From Vespa crabro (Eukaryota > Arthropoda > Insecta > Hymenoptera > Vespidae): a stretch of DNA of 64,000 nt. The position numbers and the translations under genes are program-made. Location of the stretch: positions 23,925,672 to 23,989,671 of the forward strand of contig NC_060955.1 in NCBI RefSeq assembly GCF_910589235.1. Reading direction: 5' to 3'. This document shows positions 21,803 through 34,510 of the stretch, one piece after another. Every line of letters starts with the position of its first letter. Position 1 is the first letter of the stretch. The notes under the pieces are model-generated. The model was not told the origin of the DNA. It searched no databases and saw only the letters and a list, made by a program, of their open reading frames with translations.

Positions 21803-22996
21803 GAATTATTCCGAGATCGAAAAGGAAAATTTTCGAAAGTTAAATTTTGATAACTCGAAGGTATCAGTTTTGATAGTGTACACTTCCTTTTACATTTTTA
21901 TTCTTATCGATGACGAGCCATGGAAATGCATAATATCGATGTATCATAACGTAAAGCAGTAGACTTTATTTTTAATATGAAAAAAGATACACTATGTCTT
22001 CGCTAAATTGATAGAAAATATGTAACATAAAAAGATCGTTGAACACGCGTGCCGTATCGTACTAAAATATGAAGAGATATCGTACGTAAACATCGTTTAA
22101 ACGTTATACAAGAAAGACTACACACATATCGAACGTAAACTAAACCAATCGTCGCATAGAGACAAGTCGTGATCACTCTTGTTAATACTACTTCATGAAA
22201 GATAAGAGCTACCACAACGATTAGGTAACGATAATGTTAAACTCCTTTAATTGGGGTACAAGATAAGAATGAAATACCTTTTGATACCGTGTTACTTACA
22301 TTCCGATTCACGTAACACCTATTGCTTTTTTATGTTTCTTTTGGTTTGTTCTTCTTTTTCTCTCTCTCTCTCTCTCTCTTTCTCTTCTTAATACAACGAA
22401 CGTTCGATTACTTTTCTATGCTTCATCCTTACGATTAAATGTAATAAACAAAGAATTTACATCGTGCGATAGAATTCGTGATCGCTTCATAGCTTTAATG
22501 TTACATAATGATAAGAGATCCTTTCTAATACGTTTAAATTGGTATTAACAAATAGAGATTTGCTACTCTAAACGAAGAAAGAAATTTTGCAATTTTTATA
22601 TCTACATCTTATCTTTATCTGTTTTTCTCTTAGCATTATGAATTTAGTATTCTTCTTTTTAAACCTAACATGTAATACATTTCATTATTATTATTATTAA
22701 CAATGTAATAATTCGTGACCGAGCGAGACTTCAATACTTTGAAATGCCGGTTTCTTTTTTTTTTCTTTTTTTTTTTTTTCTTTTTTTTTCTTTTAATTAC
22801 GGTCATAAGTATGTCATAAAGCCGTAGTCACTTTTCTAGCTTATGCACCTACATATTTCAGCTATGTATTAAAATCCCAGCAATTTAGTTGCGAAAATTT
22901 TTAACGTTCCTTTAAGACACAGGAAAAATTTCTTTCCATTTGGTCCAATGATACCCATACATATGCAACTTGAGGATTTATGTACGGACCTTGCCT

Positions 22997-23740
22997 TTAA
23001 ACACTGTCATCTAATCGAAAGAAGAAATAAAATTGTTTCATATATTGTGCGACTTTATACAACGCTTCCTTCCTTTATGATTGTTTTTTGAAGAAATTTA
23101 TCTTACCGTGATACCACCACTTTGTCTTCTTTGGATTTTTATTACAGGTTTTCACATAGAAAGAATTATCCGGTGGCCTTTTCTAAAATTAATATCGTAT
23201 TTAATAAATATCTATAGGATTTATTTAATTGATCTTTTATACCTTTTCTTTGCAACTACTCAGCATTGACACAATGCTCAAGCATACACTTTGCACACTG
23301 AGTGCCGGTGACCAATCATCGGTTAAAATTGATAAGCAAATGTGGCCATTGCTATAAACATGTGGATGAACTGGTATATTACCAATGAATGTTACTTCCG
23401 GCGAATCAAAGGGATACTTGGAACTGAATTTAAATTGTAATTGAAATCTTTCTCCCTCGTACAAGGTACCCTTTGCACCTTCCATGTGTACAATCCATTG
23501 TGTCAAGTTTTGTCCAGCTGAATCACCATCTACCCTGACACCAGGTGGTGGTTCACGTATTAATGACATTAATTCCTTCTGTAATCGTCGCTGAAAAGAT
23601 AAAAACATCATTTTATTTATTTCTATTAGATAAGCAAGATCACACATTTATTCATTTGTTTATTAACTTTTTCTTGTTTTTTTTTCTCTTTAATTAAACC
23701 TGATATCTCTAGTATTAAACGTTTAATATACATTATATAT

Positions 23741-23797
<57 letters not shown>

Positions 23798-24286
23798 CAC
23801 ATATATTTGATAAATATAACGTCATAAAAAATTAATAGGAAGTATGAATCATCATCAAGGGCAAACTTTAAACAGTTGCCAGACTATGAGCACGTAAGAA
23901 AATACGTAAAGAAAATAAATATAATACTACGAACGATCGAAAATTTCACGATTTAAATAATATTTTTCTTTAAAATATCTCTCTAAGAAATACAAATAAT
24001 CGTCAATAGTGCTTCCAAGTTGATAAGATAACTTGAAGGAATTTACATAAAAATTAATGAAATAAGCGTTCCGATTTGACACGAAGTTTTGTATAATACG
24101 TAGACTAAGCTAAATCTTATCGTTCTATATTTATTTATGTTGTTAATAATTATTCATGCTATCGATATTTTTAATAGGAAAATTTGCTTAGTATCTGCAT
24201 TGAATATTATAATATATTTTTTTCTCTTTAGGCAGGAAAGAAGTGATACATTAGCAACTTACTTTCGACGGAGACAGTCCCGCCAT
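22997..24286 (-). CDS. UBE2W: Ubiquitin-conjugating enzyme E2 W
   Basis: Four exons, 24286-24263, 23590-23243, 23182-23107 and 23010-22997, join in phase to 153 residues (human: 151). The eight-residue first exon (MAGLSPSK) and five-codon last exon (ending DDSV) are too small to find as open frames but have clean GT-AG borders. UBE2W attaches ubiquitin to the alpha-amino group of disordered N-termini rather than to lysine. The UBC fold is complete. The usual HPN motif is replaced by HPH, as in the family, and the catalytic cysteine is C93 in NGHICLSIL. The C-terminal WWYHDDSV matches the family's flexible substrate-recognition tail. Intron 1 carries a (TA)n tract. BPNT2 lies upstream on the same strand. 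Confidence 0.96.
23742..23791. repeat. (TA)n microsatellite in UBE2W intron 1
   Basis: About 25 TA dinucleotides within the 672-base intron 23591-24262. Confidence 0.97.
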
Positions 24287-24559
24287 TGTCGTTAAACCAC
24301 TTTCCATTGGAAAACATAACCGCTGTTCATTGCAGAATGCAGTAATTGTTTGTATTTTTCATTTTCTTCTTTTTTACTTAAAAACGTAACATCGGTTTAA
24401 CATTAACGAATTTCATTTTTTATTTTTTCTTTTTTATTTTTTTTTTATTTTTGACTCGTTTCACTTGATACGTTTTAGAAGGGCAAGCTTTTTGCATCAA
24501 TATGCTAAAGCTTGATAAAATACGATAGAGCGGAACATAGGGCATAGACTGAAACGTCA

Positions 24560-24710
24560 GAGGTATAAAACATAAAGTGCATCCGCCATTTTGTTTTATC
24601 ACTGACTCATCATTAATACAAAATCGACGAAAGCAATTGGTCGAGTTTCACAGTTAACGACCAATCGTGTTCATCGTTTGAAATATATGTTGATTCCTAT
24701 TGGTTAATAA
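24560..24710 (-). promoter_or_regulatory. Probable UBE2W promoter with CCAAT boxes and a YY1/Pho site
   Basis: Upstream of the UBE2W start there is CGCCATTTTG near 24582-24591 (YY1/Pleiohomeotic-like). An inverted pair of CCAAT boxes follows, ATTGGTCG at 24636-24643 and CGACCAAT at 24658-24665, and a further ATTGG near 24699. The CCAAT boxes match NF-Y sites. Assignment as the promoter rests on position and motifs only. Confidence 0.45.
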
Positions 24711-24953
24711 TTTTTCGCAAATTTTACTTTTATTGATAATACTCGTAAAACGTTTTTTTCTTCGAAATACTTTATTTTTTATACGTCAATTATTATTTAA
24801 CGTTATCTGATAATATTATTTTTCCAATATTTTATATTACATATTAATAATGATATTGAATAGGTATTTATATCACTTATGATCATACAAAATTTCTTTT
24901 TATTTATATACACATATAATTCAGAAATTTGGTTGTTTTTTTGAAATATGTTG

Positions 24954-25022
<69 letters not shown>

Positions 25023-25168
25023 TATATATGTAAATCTTGTATTTACAATATACATCAAAGAATATTTTTTCGTTACTGTTAAAATAGCTGTTGCAGAGAG
25101 GGTAAAAATAGTAATCGAATTATCTTACTGGTACAGGAAATGATGACTAGATATTAATGAAAAAAGGA
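24711..25168. other. Intergenic spacer with (TA)n and (TATG)n
   Basis: AT-rich spacer between UBE2W and the BPNT2 stop, holding a (TA)n tract at about 24958-24994 followed directly by (TATG)n to 25022. It should include the BPNT2 3' UTR. No coding sequence is seen. Confidence 0.6.
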
Positions 25169-26503
25169 TTATCGAGATAAAATAAAAGATCTTAGCTGTA
25201 TATTTGAAAATTTATCCAAATACCAATTATGATCAGTCATGGTAGCTAAAAGACCCGATGTTAGCACTTTAGTGTCAGTAGAATCAAAATTAATTAAATG
25301 TCCATCAAATAATGATGTAGTCATTCCACCAAGAGCACTATGCGTGAAAAGAAAATTATATTAGTTTTCCAAAATAATTACTTACTATACGTTTTATATT
25401 AAGGTATACCTGATGATGGCTGTTCCAGAACATATATCCCACTTTTTGATAGCAGTCATATGAACGTATGCAGTTGCATTTCCAACTGCTACCTCTAAAA
25501 ACTTGTAACCTAAACATAAATTGCATTTTTTTTTATAACATAGAACATCATAGCATTTGTTCTCCTATATACAATTTAAGAAATATATTACCTGCACCTG
25601 CAGCAGAAACAATTTGAACATTTCTACCGAAAGCAGTTTTGGAAGCGTTATTAACTTGTCCAGCATGTGACCGTGATACAATTAAAATTGGCAATTTATT
25701 TTCATGCTACATCAAAAAAGAAAAAACATATTTTAATCAAATTCATACAAAGATAATTTATTATAAATATATTACCTTTGGCAAATTATATAAATTTTGT
25801 GAAGCTCCATGACCAGTCCAAGTCCAATATAAATTGTGGTCTTTCTTTGTTTCAAATGGCTTATAAATAACACCTATTATAGGTTTTCCTTTTACGGCAA
25901 TGCAAACCATAGTCGTTACAAATTGTAATAAATTTTCTGTAAACTCCTTTGTAGCATCCAAAGGATCAATCCAAATAGTGATATCTTTAATATTTTCAAA
26001 GTCATCCCCTATATCATATTCTCTTAGGTTGTTAAAAGAATTCCTAAGATCAGGGACAACAACTTTATCGCAGTCTTTTGATGCTTCTTCGGATATCACA
26101 GTAATGCCTGGAAATGCATCTTTTAAAGAATTATACATAGCACAGTGTGATCTATAATCTGCTGCTGTTACTGGATCATTTTCACCTGTTGAAGTAAAAA
26201 AGATATGTTTATGTTTTAATTCTAAATGAAGCAGATCTCTTTTTAAGATAAATAAACATTACCTTCTTTAGTTTTCCCTTTACTTTCAATATTAAAGCTA
26301 GTTTGTTCGTGTACAGAAACGACTTCATATCCGCCCAATTCAGCTGCCTTTATGGCAGCAACGAGCAACGATCTAAGAGATACTACATCCTTATTATTCG
26401 ATTCTAGGATCGAAGATCTCCTTGAAAAGAAATATATTGCGCCTAATAATAAAAGAAACACACAAAGACTGAACCTTTTCGAACGTACGTTCATTCTTAA
26501 CAT
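25169..26503 (-). CDS. BPNT2: Golgi-resident adenosine 3',5'-bisphosphate 3'-phosphatase
   Basis: Five exons, 26503-26263, 26185-25776, 25706-25592, 25509-25410 and 25337-25169, join in phase to 344 residues (human: 359). The enzyme, also called IMPAD1 or gPAPP, hydrolyses 3'-phosphoadenosine 5'-phosphate left by sulfotransferases in the Golgi lumen and so supports glycosaminoglycan sulfation. Residues 10-26 form one hydrophobic signal-anchor segment (SLCVFLLLLGAIYFF), fitting a type II Golgi protein. The Mg2+- and Li+-dependent phosphatase motifs are present: NDPVTAAD (83-90), ISEEAS (E113 and E114), WIDPLDATKEF (D154 and D157) and KKWDICSG (W279, D280). The first ATG is used; a second ATG three codons later would also keep the anchor. 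This family is the lithium-sensitive inositol-monophosphatase superfamily. Confidence 0.95.
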
Positions 26504-26971
26504 GTGTTTATTAATAATTCAACTTTGTTCCGGGACATTTATTTATGCGCATTAGAATTTTATTCTGGTCACGATTTTGTCGTATCAAAATTTCGTGCAT
26601 AACTCATCTAAAACGATCTGAGAAGCCAAACTTTTGATGTATTACGAATGATAAAGATCTAGAACAGCTGTTTTCCATACCACGTGATACACATTATACG
26701 TAAGAATGACTTGCGGTCGTATCAGTGATGCGTACAATTTACTATAGCCTAACATCTGATACACAGATTACTTTCATTAAATGAGGAAGACCATACGATA
26801 CGATTATATTACTTGGATTATAAAACATTTTCATACACTCATAAATTTCTAACGAACGATATCGTTTTTACGTTTATTACATAACTTTAGATCATACAGA
26901 TTATCGAAAGATCGTATTATAGATTTGACAAGATTCTGCCTTAATTGTAATAAACTTAAGAAGAAGATGAA

Positions 26972-26974
26972 GCG

Positions 26975-27026
<52 letters not shown>

Positions 27027-27034
27027 AGAGAAAC

Positions 27035-27067
<33 letters not shown>

Positions 27068-27068
27068 T
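26972..27068. repeat. (GA)n microsatellite, interrupted
   Basis: Nearly 100 bases of GA with a few AAA/CA interruptions. Confidence 0.97.
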
Positions 27069-27216
27069 GTTCCCTCAGTGAAACCTATTTACAATGTAGT
27101 TCAAGCGGCTCCGCTACATCTAGCGTAGCGATCAAAAGGTTATTTCAAGAAGGATTGAAGTCTTTGAAAGACAAAGGTGCTTTAGATATACTTTAGCAGA
27201 ATCATCGAAGCCTATT

Positions 27217-27218
<2 letters not shown>

Positions 27219-27260
<42 letters not shown>
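27219..27260. repeat. (GA)n microsatellite
   Basis: About 20 GA dinucleotides; further GA-rich sequence follows at 27415-27545. Confidence 0.97.
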
Positions 27261-27263
<3 letters not shown>

Positions 27264-28045
27264 TAAGAGAAAGTATCTTGAAACATACTTATATATCGTC
27301 GTTCGTCCACCCCTTCCGCGCACATACGCGCGCATCTCGCGTAAGAAGGTCGCTCGAACGAGCGGATAGCCCCAGCCAAATGAGGGAAAATCGAAGAGTA
27401 GGGACTTCGTTGTGAGAAAGAGAGAGAAAGAGATTGTGTGAAAGAGAGAGAGATAGAGAAAGAGAAGGGGGGAGAGAGAGAGAGAGAGAGAGAGAAGAAA
27501 GGAAGGAAGGAAGGAAAGATTAGAAAGTAGGAAGGAAAGAAAGAGAATCAAGGAAAGGACTCGAGCTAGCCGATAAGGTAGGTTGCTCTTTTCGACCGAT
27601 CCGCAAAAGCAGGGCGAACGTCGAGAAAGGTGAAAGGTCAGAAGAGCGACGAGGGAACACCGTGGGATATCGACTCGAGGAGGAGGTCGAGTGTGAAAGA
27701 TAATCTAACCGTCGGGGGTGGCGTGTACGGTAAGGGTAAGTGCGAAAGCGGGTCAACCGAAGTGTATAGAGAAGACGAGGAGAGACTTACGAGACGCGCG
27801 TAACAATTCTCTATACAAACTTATTTTTATGTATCCTCTTTCTCTCTCTCTCTCTCTTTCTTTTTTTTTTCTCTTTAATTCAATCTCTTCTATGTAATGT
27901 TCAATTTTTATCCTATAAAAGTATGATACAGATCGTTTTCCAGGCATTGTAATATTCCCCGAAAAATCTCGTGCGAAGTACCCGCAGGTGTTTCTTCTCT
28001 CTTTTCTCTCTCTCACCCTCTCTCTCATTGTACCTTTTTTATTAA

Positions 28046-28049
<4 letters not shown>

Positions 28050-28100
<51 letters not shown>

Positions 28101-28102
28101 TA
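28050..28102. repeat. (TA)n microsatellite
   Basis: About 25 TA dinucleotides; a second AT-alternating segment follows at 28160-28207. Confidence 0.97.
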
Positions 28103-28247
28103 CCGTTTTGTACTTACAATGCACTCAATGTGCTGTATTTATATTTGAGTTTCGATCTTATATATTATATATAATATATATTATATATATACATATATAT
28201 ATATATGTATTGAAATTTTCTTGCTGACCTTTAAAATTTCTCTTTCC

Positions 28248-28280
<33 letters not shown>

Positions 28281-28372
28281 CTCTTTTTCTCTCTCTTTCT
28301 TTTTTACGATATATCTAAACGCAATCATCTATCGAACAGGCTAACGTAACGCGCCGCGGACGAAAGATACAT

Positions 28373-28373
<1 letters not shown>

Positions 28374-28423
<50 letters not shown>

Positions 28424-28549
28424 AGAAAGTAAGAGAGAAAGAGTGAGAGAGAGAGGGAGATAGACGAAACAAGAAGGCATAGGGTAGTGCGCGTGTGGAG
28501 TAGAAAGTGGTGGGGGTATCACGAAGAGGGAGGTTTGTGTGAGAAAGAA

Positions 28550-28586
<37 letters not shown>
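28374..28586. repeat. Paired (GA)n tracts
   Basis: (GA)n at 28374-28420 and 28551-28586 with GA-rich sequence between. An opposite-orientation CT-rich block lies just upstream at 28246-28300. Confidence 0.95.
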
Positions 28587-28594
<8 letters not shown>

Positions 28595-28753
28595 GAGGAA
28601 CGATGACGGGGTGCGCACCTGCTCGCGCTCGAGTTTGCCCGCCAGTCGCCGGGGTGGTTTTGTTCGGTTGGGGAAACGAGCGCGTTCATCGCTAGCTCGT
28701 ATACGCGATGAAGAGATAGGAAGGAAGAGTTTTACTCTCTCTCTTTCTCTCTC

Positions 28754-28762
28754 TCGTCGTCG

Positions 28763-28794
<32 letters not shown>

Positions 28795-28823
28795 ATCGTC
28801 GTCGTCGTCGTCGTCATCGTCGT
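28754..28823. repeat. (CGT)n trinucleotide array
   Basis: About 23 CGT units with CAT substitutions, directly following a CT tract. Confidence 0.97.
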
Positions 28824-29353
28824 TATTATTTTTATCGTTATAGTTTCTCGTAAAAAATAGTGACGTAATTAAGAACACGTATATAAACGATCTACGTGAC
28901 ATATAAAACGTGTTGGACAAACAACTTTTATCCTCGAAATTCGTACGTGTTTCTCTTTAATCATCTTACACTCTCTCTCTCTCTCTCTCTCTTTATCTCT
29001 CTCTCTCCCTCTCTCTGTTTCGCTCGCTCGCTCGCTCGCTCACCCTCTCTTCTTTTTTGTTTGCTAAATACGCGCGCGTTTTCGATCGGTCCTTCGCGTT
29101 TGTGTGTATGCTGTGTGTATTCCTTTTTCTCTCTTGCTCTCTCTTTCTCTCTCTCTCTCCATTTCTTTTTATCTCTATATGTGTGCGTGTTTTTTTCAAC
29201 AGAGTGACCACGTGCGTGCCGTGAATATGTCGCATTCATCGTTGGTCTTTATTACTGTCGATCTACTACCCCTATGAATCAAGTGACACATCGGAGATAA
29301 AAAAAAAAAGAGGAAGCTGGATAATATAAAAAAGAGATAGATAGATAAAGAGA

Positions 29354-29390
<37 letters not shown>

Positions 29391-29671
29391 GTAGAAAGAA
29401 AGAAAAAGAGCGATAGAGAGAGAGAGAGAGAGAGAAAGGATGACTAAATTCCTAAAAATGTAAAAGGAGGAAGAGAAAAAGAGAGAGATTGGATCGAACA
29501 CAACTGGTGTGACATTTCTTTCTCTCTCTCTCTCTCTTTCTGTTTCTCTCTTTCTCTCATTCGTTCGCGAGCCGTCGGTACGCGCAGTTATTCGGTGTTG
29601 CTGGCTGACTATAAAACCCGCTTTGCTGTTGCTGTTGCTGCCGCAGCCTCCATCGATGCTCTCTCTGCCGT

Positions 29672-29673
29672 AG

Positions 29674-29730
<57 letters not shown>

Positions 29731-29776
29731 TTTATATGTATATAAAATGTATATATATATACATATAAAATATGCA

Positions 29777-29810
<34 letters not shown>
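29672..29810. repeat. (TA)n-rich segment
   Basis: TA runs at 29673-29722 and 29783-29811 with self-complementary AT sequence between them. Confidence 0.95.
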
Positions 29811-29816
<6 letters not shown>

Positions 29817-29884
29817 TCACGTAAACGTGAATGAAAAAAAAGGAAAAATAATAATGAAAGTGTAGCCTTCTGTGTGCCTCGCTA

Positions 29885-29916
29885 TCGTCGTCGTCGTCAT
29901 CGTCGTCATCATCGCT

Positions 29917-29963
<47 letters not shown>

Positions 29964-29969
29964 AGTCGT
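29885..29969. repeat. (CGT)n trinucleotide array
   Basis: A second CGT/CAT array of about 28 units, 1.1 kb from the first. Confidence 0.97.
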
Positions 29970-30097
29970 TTCTTTGTCATCTTCGTCTCATCATCGTCGT
30001 TGACCCTATCGTCTCTTTTTTTTTTCATTATCAGGGAACTTTTATTTCGCTAAAATCGTATAAAGGAGAACTGTAAAGAGAGGAAGAAGAAAATATT

Positions 30098-30099
<2 letters not shown>

Positions 30100-30166
<67 letters not shown>
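30100..30166. repeat. (GA)n microsatellite
   Basis: About 33 uninterrupted GA dinucleotides, one of the longest pure tracts in the window. Confidence 0.97.
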
Positions 30167-30171
<5 letters not shown>

Positions 30172-33024
30172 AGAGAGAGTGATAGAGAGGGCAGATAGAA
30201 AGGAGCAAAAGAAAGGGGAGGAACGGGAGTGAATAAAGAATAGACATATATATATGTAGACTATGTATCCCAGGATAAAGGAGGGCGACAAAAAAAAAAA
30301 AGAATAATATCAAAGCCAAGGGCCACCAGTCAGCCTTTGATTCTCTTTTCACGTGACTCTCACCGGAACAAAAAGCTGCTATAGTAGATTCTCTTCTTCT
30401 CGTTTTTTCTTCCACGGACTTGTTTGTACCACCCCCTCACCACCACTACTACTACCACCACCACCACCACCATCACCACCACCACCACCAACACCGCCAC
30501 TACACCGTCTTATTGCTCTTTTACACGACCAACAAACGCTATTCTTCTTATTCTTATTCTTGCTCTTATTCTTATTCTTATTCTTCTGGTCCACCTCGCT
30601 TTCGTAGCTTATTTACTTGTGTACTCACGTGTGCGCGCACGCGTATCCGTGTGCCACCACCTAATCTCTCTCTCTCTCTCTCTCTCTGTCTTTTTCTCTG
30701 TCTCTTTCTCTCTCTTTTTTCTATTTCATCCCCTCTGGCCTCTCTTAAAGCTCGCCATCCTCTATTCCGCTCCTCCTAGTGCTCTTACGTCATCGGAGCT
30801 TCTCACTCTATTAATTTTTCGTTCTGTTGAAGCACGCATCGTGGCATGTGTCGAACGAAAAATTTCCTATATATAAAACGTTTCTTGCCCTGATGACCGA
30901 CAATCTCTTTCTATCATGAAAAAATGAAATTCTATTACATTCGATTTTTCTATCGTCCCTTCTGCCATTATTTCTTTTTTTTTGCTACATTCTCTATCGC
31001 TTTTATTTTTTTCGTAGACATGCACATAGGTAGAAAGGTATATCTCCAAATTCAAAATTATAAACTTATAAGGTTTAAGTTTTATAACGTTTGTTATGTT
31101 ATTGGTTCTGCTTCTTTTTCGTTCTTCTTATTAAATTTGATTCTCAAGGATTCGTAATATAGCAACCGTGTCATTTAAATCGATGCTGCGAGGTCGTCTG
31201 ACGTATTGGGAAAAACGGCTGACAATGAGCTGGCAATAGAGAGTCTTACGCAGCCATTCGAACGAGGTCGATGGCGCGCACTTCCGATGGTATATGACGC
31301 TCGAAGGACACGTCGTCAATTTCTTTTTTCTTTCTCTCTCTTTCTCCCTATCTCTTCTTTATCTTTTGTTTTTTTTTTTTCAGTTCCTAAAACTTTGAAC
31401 GTGTCCTATGTATTACGCGATTTTACATTCACGCGACACGGACGTGTCCTTTCGTGTAGCTTATCAGTATATCTCTCGACCTTGTCAACTTCGATTTTTT
31501 GAGTCACGTGCATGTTTCTGTCGATTCGAAACGATCTATCGAAGTACGATAGATCATTTATATATTTTTCAATAGAAAATATTTTATTTATTTGTAATAT
31601 TTATTTCCTTTGATATTATAATTTCTCACGAAAGATTCGATTAACAATTTAGGGATATTCCCTGTATTAAAAGGTTCCCTTTGTAGTAAAATAGCAATGT
31701 CGTTATCTACGTTTTCTCGAAGCAAGTAGATTGCACTATGCACCGATACTATCTATCACCATAAACACTATCACACTACCATGATTTTTAATCACAAATA
31801 CACACGTAGCATTGGTATTTTTCTAGATGACATCAAAATTAGGATAACAGCTTGCGAATAAATAAATATTCTATTTTATTCTAAATGCTTCTCTATCTCC
31901 TCCGAAGTCGGTCGATTCTTAGATAGGTTCTTCGCAACGTAGCCCTTACGAATCTCCTCTTTAAAGTAGTTAACAATCTATGACTTCTTAGATGCTAGAT
32001 CGAAATATTCTCGCATTCGAAGGTCTAGTCTTTAGCCACAAGGTATCCTGGTACAAATGTTATCACACTTGTACCAACTACGAGATATAATGTGAGTATG
32101 TAATAAGCAAGGGTCAACAACATTTATTAAATCTCTTCATTTGTTAATGGGAAAAAAAAAGATGAGATTGGATCATTCATCAATTCATCGACAAGATTTA
32201 TCCTAGCAACTCGCTTGAATGTATAAAAGAAAAAAAAAAAAACAAATTTGCATCTCGCTTGCTATTATCTGTGTGTATCTGTCCACGTAGTTTGTTCGAT
32301 GTACACGTATGTATGTATGTACATTTTTATACGTACGAGCGTATAAGAATTAAAACTTTCGATCGAGCATGACACATTTTTTTTCATATCGATTTTAAAT
32401 GATCGTTTAATCGACTTTTAATAGACCATCAAACGGAATATAATACGTACATACATTCGTTCGTTCGTTCGTTCGTAGAAATGCAGTCGATATGTTCTTT
32501 AATATGACCAAGACGAATCGAAATCTTATCCTTGACTATTATTCCCCTTAATATTTCAAATATTTATAACGATCTAAGCGATACTAGAGTCATGTTATTT
32601 TTCCCACGACATGTCAATAATAAATCACTACGTTGTTTCGTTATGCGTTATGTTCCTCTTGGTTGTAATAAAAGTCTCGAGAATGAGCAGAGTATAAAAT
32701 ATTCTTCGTACTATTCGATCACGGAGAGTAAATAAATTGATTTTCATTAATTAATCATATGATCGAATGAAATTTAAGAACGATATTTATTTATCTTGAA
32801 GAAAAATCTTGAGGAAAGTCGATATAAAAATTCGTTTAAAGTTACCACAGCCATGATCATATAGAATCTCCGTAAAACTTTCGAGTAGTATGAGGGTAGA
32901 AAAAAAGAAAACAAGAAATGCTTCATTTCGAAGTAGTAAAAAGTAGTCGTAGATAAAAAAAAAAGATGCGAGGGACGCCGATAGCGGGCGGAGCTTCGTC
33001 ACATTTCTTGCCTTTACAGAGACA

Positions 33025-33026
<2 letters not shown>

Positions 33027-33075
<49 letters not shown>

Positions 33076-33079
33076 GACA

Positions 33080-33137
<58 letters not shown>
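33027..33137. repeat. Compound (GA)n microsatellite
   Basis: Three GA runs separated by AAA, CA and TGA interruptions, about 200 bases 5' of the start codon of the membrane-protein gene and probably within its 5' UTR or promoter. Confidence 0.95.
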
Positions 33138-33141
<4 letters not shown>

Positions 33142-33339
33142 AGGAACAGGACAAGGAAAAATAGCATAGAAGGATGACGAAAACAGTGTTCCTTCGGTAA
33201 TAAGAAATAAAAGAAAAGGATATTGGCTAAATATTTCTCTGATCGATATAGAGAGAAATAAAAAAAAAAAAGAGAGAAAAAAAGGACTGACTGCAAAAGA
33301 AAGAACTGGAAAAGATTTATCAAAGGTGGATGCCGAAGG

Positions 33340-34217
33340 ATGTACGCTGCAGCGGGTGGTGCAAGTATTGCAAGTCGGAGGAAGCAAAAGCGTCTGCAAT
33401 TATATAAACGTGGGGCCGAAGGTGGTCCAGGAACGGCAAGAAGAATCAAGACAACTCTGACGAATCAAACGGTGATAAGGACAACAACTACGACGACAAC
33501 GAACAAGTTCGCTCATCAGCATCAGCATCAGCATCAGCACCACCACCACCACCACCACCACCACCATCATCATCAACACCAACACCAACACCACCACCAC
33601 CACCACCAACACGTTGTCCAATCACCCTTCGCGGCACAAGCACCACAATCATCCCAATTCCATACGGGCATCGATCGACAGCAGCGTTCTCGCGTCGAGA
33701 AGTGCCAACAACTAGCACCTGTCTCGCCCATTCAATTCCCCATATCGCCGCCACCGCTCTCACTGGAATCATCGGGTTCGGTCACCTGCGCTACTAACAA
33801 GCCTAACAGCTTCCCTTTTCCGCCACCCTCGATCCTCGATCTAAGAATCTCGCCTACTTCCACGCCGGAGCTACAGGTGGGTAAAATCCTCCAAGAGCTA
33901 CTACTATTTTCGTCGAAGGCTCTCCCTCCTAGTTGCCTTGGACGACCGAGCAAATGCTCCTTCTCCGTCTCCCCCCGTTGTACCTCTACCTCTAATTTTA
34001 TTCCCTCGTTCTTCCATCACTTCGAAACGCTAGAGCTATCGTAGCACGGTAATAATATAGGAATATATATACATATTATATAGATATATATATATACACA
34101 TATAGACCATTCCCCTTTTATCCTACCTTTTTTCTAATTCTTAATCTCTATTCTTTGTAATTAGCTAGCTAGTTAGTATGTCTATTCTACATATCTATCT
34201 ATCTATCTATCTTTCTG

Positions 34218-34256
<39 letters not shown>

Positions 34257-34476
34257 GTACGTATCTGTCTGTCTATCTTTCTATCTTTATTATCTATACT
34301 TTTCGTTTTTATCTAACGCACCGCACCACTCGTCGGCACAACACCCCCCCGAGTTTGAGAAGACCGTCGATCGGCTGTCTGGTGGCGTCTACCGTAATAT
34401 CGCGGTAAGGCGTTCGTCGGATCATCCAGGTTCGTTGGTCGATCCCGATTGCGATTAGTAGAGCATGTTCTCGGCC

Positions 34477-34510
<34 letters not shown>

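Larger units (their letters stand above)
18050..22996. other. FBXL16 5' region and UBE2W 3' flank
   Basis: Nearly 5 kb without a confident exon. The left part should hold the FBXL16 5' UTR, first intron and promoter. The right end, just beyond the UBE2W stop at 22997, should hold the UBE2W 3' UTR. Microsatellites include (CT)n at 18795-18838, (CT)n at 20636-20660, (TA)n at 20253-20286, (TATG)n at 21188-21226 and an alternating (CG)n at 21775-21802. One candidate exon is listed separately at 19785-19877. Confidence 0.5.
26504..33339. other. Microsatellite-dense gene-poor region
   Basis: 6.8 kb between BPNT2 (-) and the histidine-rich membrane protein (+), so it must hold two divergent promoters. 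I see no recognisable exon. Large parts are homopurine/homopyrimidine GA/CT tracts, with (TA)n and (CGT)n arrays. Unique stretches at about 27280-27420, 28600-28740, 30300-30420 and 31150-32980 lack coding features. Long predicted frames here are translations of simple repeats. Confidence 0.6.

Noticed and set aside
30050..30415. Long Leu/Ser-rich frames over GA/CT tracts, here and at many other sites
   Set aside because: They translate dinucleotide repeats (alternating LS or RE) and have no splice support or homology.
33400..33772. Valine- and aspartate-rich minus-strand frames opposite the membrane-protein exon
   Set aside because: They are antisense shadows of the His/Gln triplet array; the plus-strand exon has donor, phase and downstream exons in support.
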